Shown here piece by piece: positions 59,624-64,000 of a stretch of DNA of 64,000 nt. The position numbers and the translations under genes were made by a program. The stretch is from NCBI RefSeq assembly GCF_005239225.2, contig NC_133301.1, positions 12,772,318-12,836,317 of the forward strand, in the 5' to 3' direction. The DNA is from Populus alba. Taxonomy: Eukaryota > Streptophyta > Magnoliopsida > Malpighiales > Salicaceae. Position 1 is the stretch's first letter; every line of letters begins with the position of its first letter. The notes beneath the pieces were generated by a model. That model had not been told where the DNA came from, ran no database searches, and saw only the letters and a program-made list of their open reading frames with translations.

Positions 59624-60433
59624 TACCTAAAGAGGAGAAATTGTGAAATAAAATAAAAGGGTTTTCTTAGCTAATTTGCACATTTTTTTGCATTTCTTTG
59701 TTTTGCACATCTCCTTTTTTGCTCATTTATCGTTCAATGATGGTATTAGCATTCCATGTTACTTTATGCAGAAAAAGTGAAGTTATTCTCGCTCCACCTC
59801 TGACCAAAAGCATCTGTGCATCTCTGAATTTATAGTGCTCTTGCATCTTCTCATGATTTCTAGCATTTTCAAGTTGTAACTTGTCAAAGTGCTTTCTCTC
59901 TTTTTTTTCTTTTTCTTTTAAGTTGGTTATTTGGGTGTAAGGAAAAATAGAGGAAGGTGTGTTGAATTCAAAAGTTAGGGTAAGTTTACCTGTATAAATA
60001 TATGAAATCATTGATTCTCAGTTCGGGACATATTCAAGTTGCTTGATTCGGCTCTGAGTAAGTTCTGATGCTTTACTTCGTTATTCTTGAACCTTTGCCA
60101 TTCCTGTCCTACTAGCTTATTAAAGATTTCTTGCATAACTATGGCTTGCCATCTCTTTCTTCCCACTCTATACTCTAATTGAGTTTCTCTAGGAAAGATC
60201 ATGGTGATATATAGCAGACATGATATGATGGTAGGCATGTGATGAGATGAGTATCTTCTTCTTCTTCTTCTTCTTCTTCTTTCATAGAATGTATGTGAGA
60301 ATCGATTGATATTAATAAAAGTAAACATGTTCATTAGTTTTCTTTTTCTTGATCACATATTTCTTTTTTAATTATCTCTGGTTACTGATTCTTATTTGTT
60401 GGCCTAGGACAGCTGGGTCCTGTTTTATACTAT
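59624..60433. other. Spacer between the CAF1 relic and the BAHD gene
   Basis: Mostly the 3' flank of the BAHD gene. Open frames on the minus strand at 59727-60011 and 60008-60334 are rich in charged residues, and the second includes an Arg run that is only the translated CTT microsatellite. No family is recognised. Confidence 0.35.
60255..60282. repeat. (CTT)n microsatellite
   Basis: About nine CTT units without interruption. Confidence 0.95.
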
Positions 60434-60564
60434 CTATGCCTGCAGGCCGTTAGACAAGATATCTTCATAGAAGCATTTCTTAAAAGCTTCCATATGAGCC
60501 ACCTGCAAACATATTGCAAGAATCACTGACCCATCTTCATTAGGACTTGGCAGAAGCAATGAGT
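60434..60564 (-). pseudogene. Frame-shifted C-terminal tail of the BAHD gene
   Basis: The shifted frame reads [20 protein letters not shown] then [15 protein letters not shown] and ends LSNGLQA with a TAG at 60434-60436. This is the normal C terminus of spermidine hydroxycinnamoyl transferases. It is out of frame with the upstream sequence by one base at the CCC run 60565-60567. Confidence 0.85.
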
Positions 60565-61803
60565 CCCATCAAAATATTCATGAGTTCCTGGTCCCATATA
60601 AATCTCCTCTCCCCATCCAAAATCAAGGCCATGAATAGGTAGGGTTAACCAGCTAACAACTGCGATATTTGGATTCCCATAAAAGGGCCCTTCAGCACCT
60701 TCCCGTGCGTGGATGTCTTGAAACCTGGTCAAGTCTGGTTGATTCTTCAAGAAATCAATTGCAGATATCACATACTCATTTGTCACCGTTTCAATTGCTT
60801 CCCTTATTTTACTTGCAGCATATCCCAAAGGTTTTGACAAGAGCTCGCCAGCTTGACTAACTGCAATGACATCAAGAGAAGCATTGCCAAAGTAACCATC
60901 AGGCAGAGGTGGCTGCATACGTCCACGTGAATCAACGCAGACACCTAAAGCAGTTGGTTGCTCAGGTTTGTGTCGACGAGCTTTACAAGCAGACCTCCAA
61001 ACATGTCCAGTCAAGGTCTCATATCTAGTATAACCACGGCCACGATCTATACTTCTTCCCTCGTTAGCCATATTCTTTAATTTCTCAACCTGAATTTTGG
61101 TCAGCCTCAACATGGCTAAAGTTGTCTTCTTTTTCCTCTCTTCAGCATTACTCAACTCCCCCAACAGTAGCAGTGGAAGACCGAACTCCGCGTGATCAAA
61201 CTGTGGCCGAGCCAAAGGGGGATCCCCGGCTCGCAAGACCTTGCGGTCAAGAAAAGGAAGCGTGCCTAATGGCTCTCCACGGCTGATTCTTGCCCACTCA
61301 GACGTAAATTGAAGTGCACTTTTCCCATCAACAACAGCATGGGATATTCTCAAACCTAGGCTAATACCACCACATTGGAAAATGGTGAGTTGCACTAGCA
61401 ATAGAGGCAGTTCATGTAATGGAACAGTGTAGTCAACATTGGGGATTAGGTATTGGTGCTCTGGAGATGGTAAGTCGCCAAGATCTTCAAGCTTGGATTC
61501 AGAGTCAGCCTCAGTGAGTGTAACACCCATGGCATTGCACTCAAGCTCGAGGCGCCCACGACCTATCCAGTGCAAACGGCCGGCTAGTGGATAAAATGGC
61601 ACCAAGGCATGGCTCAATGAGTCTTTTAGGTTATTGATAACAACATTGGATTGTGAAAGCCATTTCGGTGATGGTTTGTAGAAGTAGACAGTGGGAACAT
61701 GAGTTATTGTTCCTATTTGATCCCATTCAGAAAGGGAAACGCGGCCAGTCCATGTTGGTGTGGCTGGTTTCACTACATTAGAGCTCTTGAAGGTCACCAC
61801 CAT
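60523..61803 (-). CDS. BAHD acyltransferase, spermidine hydroxycinnamoyl transferase-like, C terminus frameshifted
   Basis: A 426-codon intronless frame. The catalytic HxxxD motif is H155-A-V-V-D159 and the structural DFGWG motif is at 394-398. The start [20 protein letters not shown] and the segments [31 protein letters not shown] and [20 protein letters not shown] place it in the SHT/HCT branch of cytosolic BAHD enzymes. These move hydroxycinnamoyl groups from CoA to polyamines or related acceptors. After GTHEYFDG the frame departs from the family and ends [13 protein letters not shown]. One missing G in the run at 60565-60567 explains it, because the family tail follows in the next frame. 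Both key motifs lie before the shift, but helices near the C terminus would be lost. This may be a natural null allele or an assembly error. Substrate cannot be fixed from sequence. Confidence 0.88.
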   Translation of the reverse strand: MVVTFKSSNVVKPATPTWTGRVSLSEWDQIGTITHVPTVYFYKPSPKWLSQSNVVINNLKDSLSHALVPFYPLAGRLHWIGRGRLELECNAMGVTLTEADSESKLEDLGDLPSPEHQYLIPNVDYTVPLHELPLLLVQLTIFQCGGISLGLRISHAVVDGKSALQFTSEWARISRGEPLGTLPFLDRKVLRAGDPPLARPQFDHAEFGLPLLLLGELSNAEERKKKTTLAMLRLTKIQVEKLKNMANEGRSIDRGRGYTRYETLTGHVWRSACKARRHKPEQPTALGVCVDSRGRMQPPLPDGYFGNASLDVIAVSQAGELLSKPLGYAASKIREAIETVTNEYVISAIDFLKNQPDLTRFQDIHAREGAEGPFYGNPNIAVVSWLTLPIHGLDFGWGEEIYMGPGTHEYFDGTHCFCQVLMKMGQ

Positions 61804-61873
61804 TTTTTGACAATATGAGATTCGACAGAAAATCGAAGAGTGTGAGTAGCTAAAGAAACGCCATAATCAGCTG

Positions 61874-61881
61874 TATTTAAA
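61874..61881 (-). promoter_or_regulatory. TATA box of the BAHD gene
   Basis: TTTAAATA on the minus strand about 70 bp upstream of the start codon, giving a short leader. Confidence 0.5.
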
Positions 61882-64000
61882 GGCCATGCTTCTTAAGAGA
61901 GTAAGAATTGAAGACATGTAGAAGATAGTTGTTGAAATGATTTTTTCGTGAGTCTAGTAGTTCCCTGGAAAGGTCAGATCATAAGGAGAGTCCATTAGCA
62001 CCCTTAAGAAATAAAAGGAAAATAAAGGTTTTTTTCCCTATCAATCCAAATAATAAATGTTTTCAGTTTCTGAAGAACACGTGACATTTTGCCGAGTTCT
62101 TCAGGTTTTCAAGCGCTTGGGAGGAAAGGCAGGAAAGGAAGGAGGGCCCGTTGGTCAAGGACGAGGGAGTGATCAACAAAGGCAAGTTATGCATTACATC
62201 AGCTTTTACAATCGACAGAAATCTTGTAGGATTATGTAGATGCAATATTATGTATTAATATATTATTAGACTATAGATTTTATTCAAACATTTTTAAAAA
62301 TGCAACTTCCTCGCTGATCTAGCTAATTATACATGTAGAGATGTTTTCTTATGTTAATTTAAAATTTAAAAAGTTAGGAAATAAGAGGATCGCTTTCACA
62401 CCATAGCGACCAACAATAATTGCATTAGAGTAGTATTTAGTATGCTGAGCAATATTAATTAAATTAGGTTAGATCAGAATGGGTTGAACATGTTATAATA
62501 ATTATTGTATCTTGTATTTGATGTATATTGGACTAGATTGAATAATTATTGTATTTTAAATTTAATAGACATTAAATAAGATAGAATAACATGTTATAAT
62601 AACAATAATATCCATATTCTAATGTTTTGAATATAGATTATAATATATAGTTTAATACAAAACTTTACTGGGGAGTGAACCGGGCAGCGGTGGTGGGTGT
62701 AGATATGCTTCACGCGTCGGCGCTGAACCTGTGATAAAAGTAGCAAGCGACTTGGTTTATGGGAGGAAAGAGGTGGTTTCTGGCTGGGATGTGGGGCTGT
62801 TCATTTCAGGTTTGAGAGTTGTAACAGGAAAGAAAGACAGGTCCGGTCAGACGAGGAAGAAGGGAGATGTGCGGCGGTGATTGCGTGTAGCTATGTTTGA
62901 TTGTTTCGCGTCATTAATAAGGAATGAGACCAGACTTTGAGCGCACCTTGACCTCTTCTGGAATTTATACCTCAAGGAAAAGGGAAGGCTTCGAGAGGAT
63001 GAAAAGCTTAGCTGAGTTGTGGAAGTCCGATAAAAATGTATTCATGAACCTATTCAACTCAGCTCATCCTGACCAAGATCAAATGAGTTGGGATGAAGGG
63101 AAATCGTATACTTTACATCAACTAGAGTGGCAATAATTGCTTTTACAAGATCATTAAAATTTCCATGCTCTGAAGAGCATACACAAAAATCAAACAGGGA
63201 TCCAATAATGTCACAAAGAACAGCTGACAGGATTCCAGCTGAAGGAGTTCACTGCTCTTCACCGGGTTGCTGAAGACCGAAGGTTGCATGATGAAATATT
63301 CAAACAAGCATTAACCTAGTCTTGCTTCTCTTCTTAGTACCTGGCAAAAAGGGAAGAGAAATGGGAAAAGGGCCACGACAAGAATCAGGTGAAAAATATT
63401 GCAGGAATGGCTCACACTCCACACGAAAGAGCAGATTTTTTAGGCCGTGAACAACAAGCTCAACGACACGTCACCCTTGCAAACAGCAGCAAAAAACATT
63501 ATGCTAAATCACACGAATACTTAGCAAGATAATGCAGAAAAGTAATTTAATGGGAATGAATTGAATATTCAGGGCCCTTTTCAGAACACGTGGAAAATAT
63601 CTTCTGGACAAGAATATGTAATAAAATGAGTGGCATTACTAGGTAACTCCTTCTCGGACATGAATTTGGCAGTGGCTGCAACAGAAATCTAAGTTTTGAA
63701 GGGGAAAAGGATCAAATTTTTATTTCTGGCAGGAAGACTATAAGCATCCAATTTAGCCCAGAAGGCACATGCAGACAGATAAACCATAGTGGTCTTCACA
63801 AGGACAATAAAGATGGGCACAGAGATGTTGGCAACCAGAAAATGCATGGGTAGAGTGACCAGTAAATGCAATGTCCCTATATCAGTACTTTTCCTTTTAT
63901 AAATTGAACAAAAAGGACAATTCTACAGAACTCCTAATGCATACCCTTGCATTAGTAATATGCAAATGTCAATCCAATTTCATGACAGGTTATCTGCAAT
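61882..64000. other. Intergenic DNA at the right edge
   Basis: No gene recognised. An open frame at 62924-63136 (+) encodes a charged 70-residue sequence (KREGFERMKSLAELWKSDKN) of reasonable composition but no known family. Frames at 62057-62239 (+), 62063-62245 (-) and 63689-63871 (-) have no support. Part of a gene continuing beyond the window cannot be excluded. Confidence 0.35.

Noticed and set aside
59727..60334. Two charged minus-strand frames that look like coiled coils
   Set aside because: They lie in the 3' flank of the BAHD gene, the Arg run comes from a CTT microsatellite, and no family is recognised.
62924..63136. 70-codon charged frame near the right edge
   Set aside because: No domain, no neighbouring exons and no clear promoter. 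It could be part of an unrecognised gene, but that cannot be supported.
1..64000. CRISPR arrays, bacterial operons, insertion sequences or prophage
   Set aside because: No regularly spaced palindromic repeats or prokaryotic gene organisation. The introns and repeats show plant nuclear DNA.

Overview
The window is plant nuclear DNA. AT-rich intergenic sequence, GT-AG introns, a MIR156 hairpin, a nuclear tRNA-Thr, an LTR element and several high-copy AT-rich repeat families all point to an angiosperm. The repeat families and the gene complement look like poplar (Populus, Salicaceae). This is pattern recognition, not a database result.

Layout. Positions 1-3.3 kb hold two dead gene fragments side by side on the minus strand: a phosphoinositide phospholipase C piece with its introns, and a CCCH zinc-finger piece. 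3.4-4.4 kb is an intact AP2+B3 (RAV-type) transcription factor (-). 6.3-8.5 kb is a decayed LTR retrotransposon. 12.7 kb carries MIR156 on the minus strand, with textbook duplex geometry. 13.4-20 kb is repeat-dominated, including arrays of a degenerate ~165 bp unit. 20.4-21.0 kb is a three-exon COA6-like cytochrome c oxidase assembly factor (+). 27.6-30.5 kb is a seven-exon bHLH factor of the LRL (bHLH66/69/82) type (-). 30.5-39.3 kb is gene-poor. 40.7-45.2 kb is a ten-exon gene (-) whose reading frame joins the N-terminal part of the cohesin regulator PDS5 to a charged, exon-duplicated linker and then a DUF1985-like (Ulp1/plant-transposon-associated) domain. 48.5-52.0 kb is a complete nine-exon NADP-dependent non-phosphorylating glyceraldehyde-3-phosphate dehydrogenase (-). 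55.3-56.4 kb is an intronless RTF2 homologue (+). 58.3 kb is tRNA-Thr(AGT) (-). 58.8-59.6 kb is a broken CAF1 deadenylase copy (+). 60.4-61.8 kb is a BAHD acyltransferase of the spermidine hydroxycinnamoyl transferase type (-) with a 1-bp frameshift near its 3' end.

How it fits together. The genes are mostly independent single-copy-type loci, not an operon or cluster. The order COA6 - LRL bHLH - RTF2 matches, from memory, consecutive Arabidopsis loci on chromosome 5 (At5g58005, At5g58010, At5g58020). LRL next to GAPN matches another block (At2g24260, At2g24270). MIR156C lies beside PDS5C on Arabidopsis chromosome 4. The window therefore looks like a pre-duplication gene order from which Arabidopsis later lost different members in different blocks.

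The most novel item is the PDS5/DUF1985 chimera. It is open through all ten exons with consistent splice phases, and it contains a tandem intron-exon duplication.
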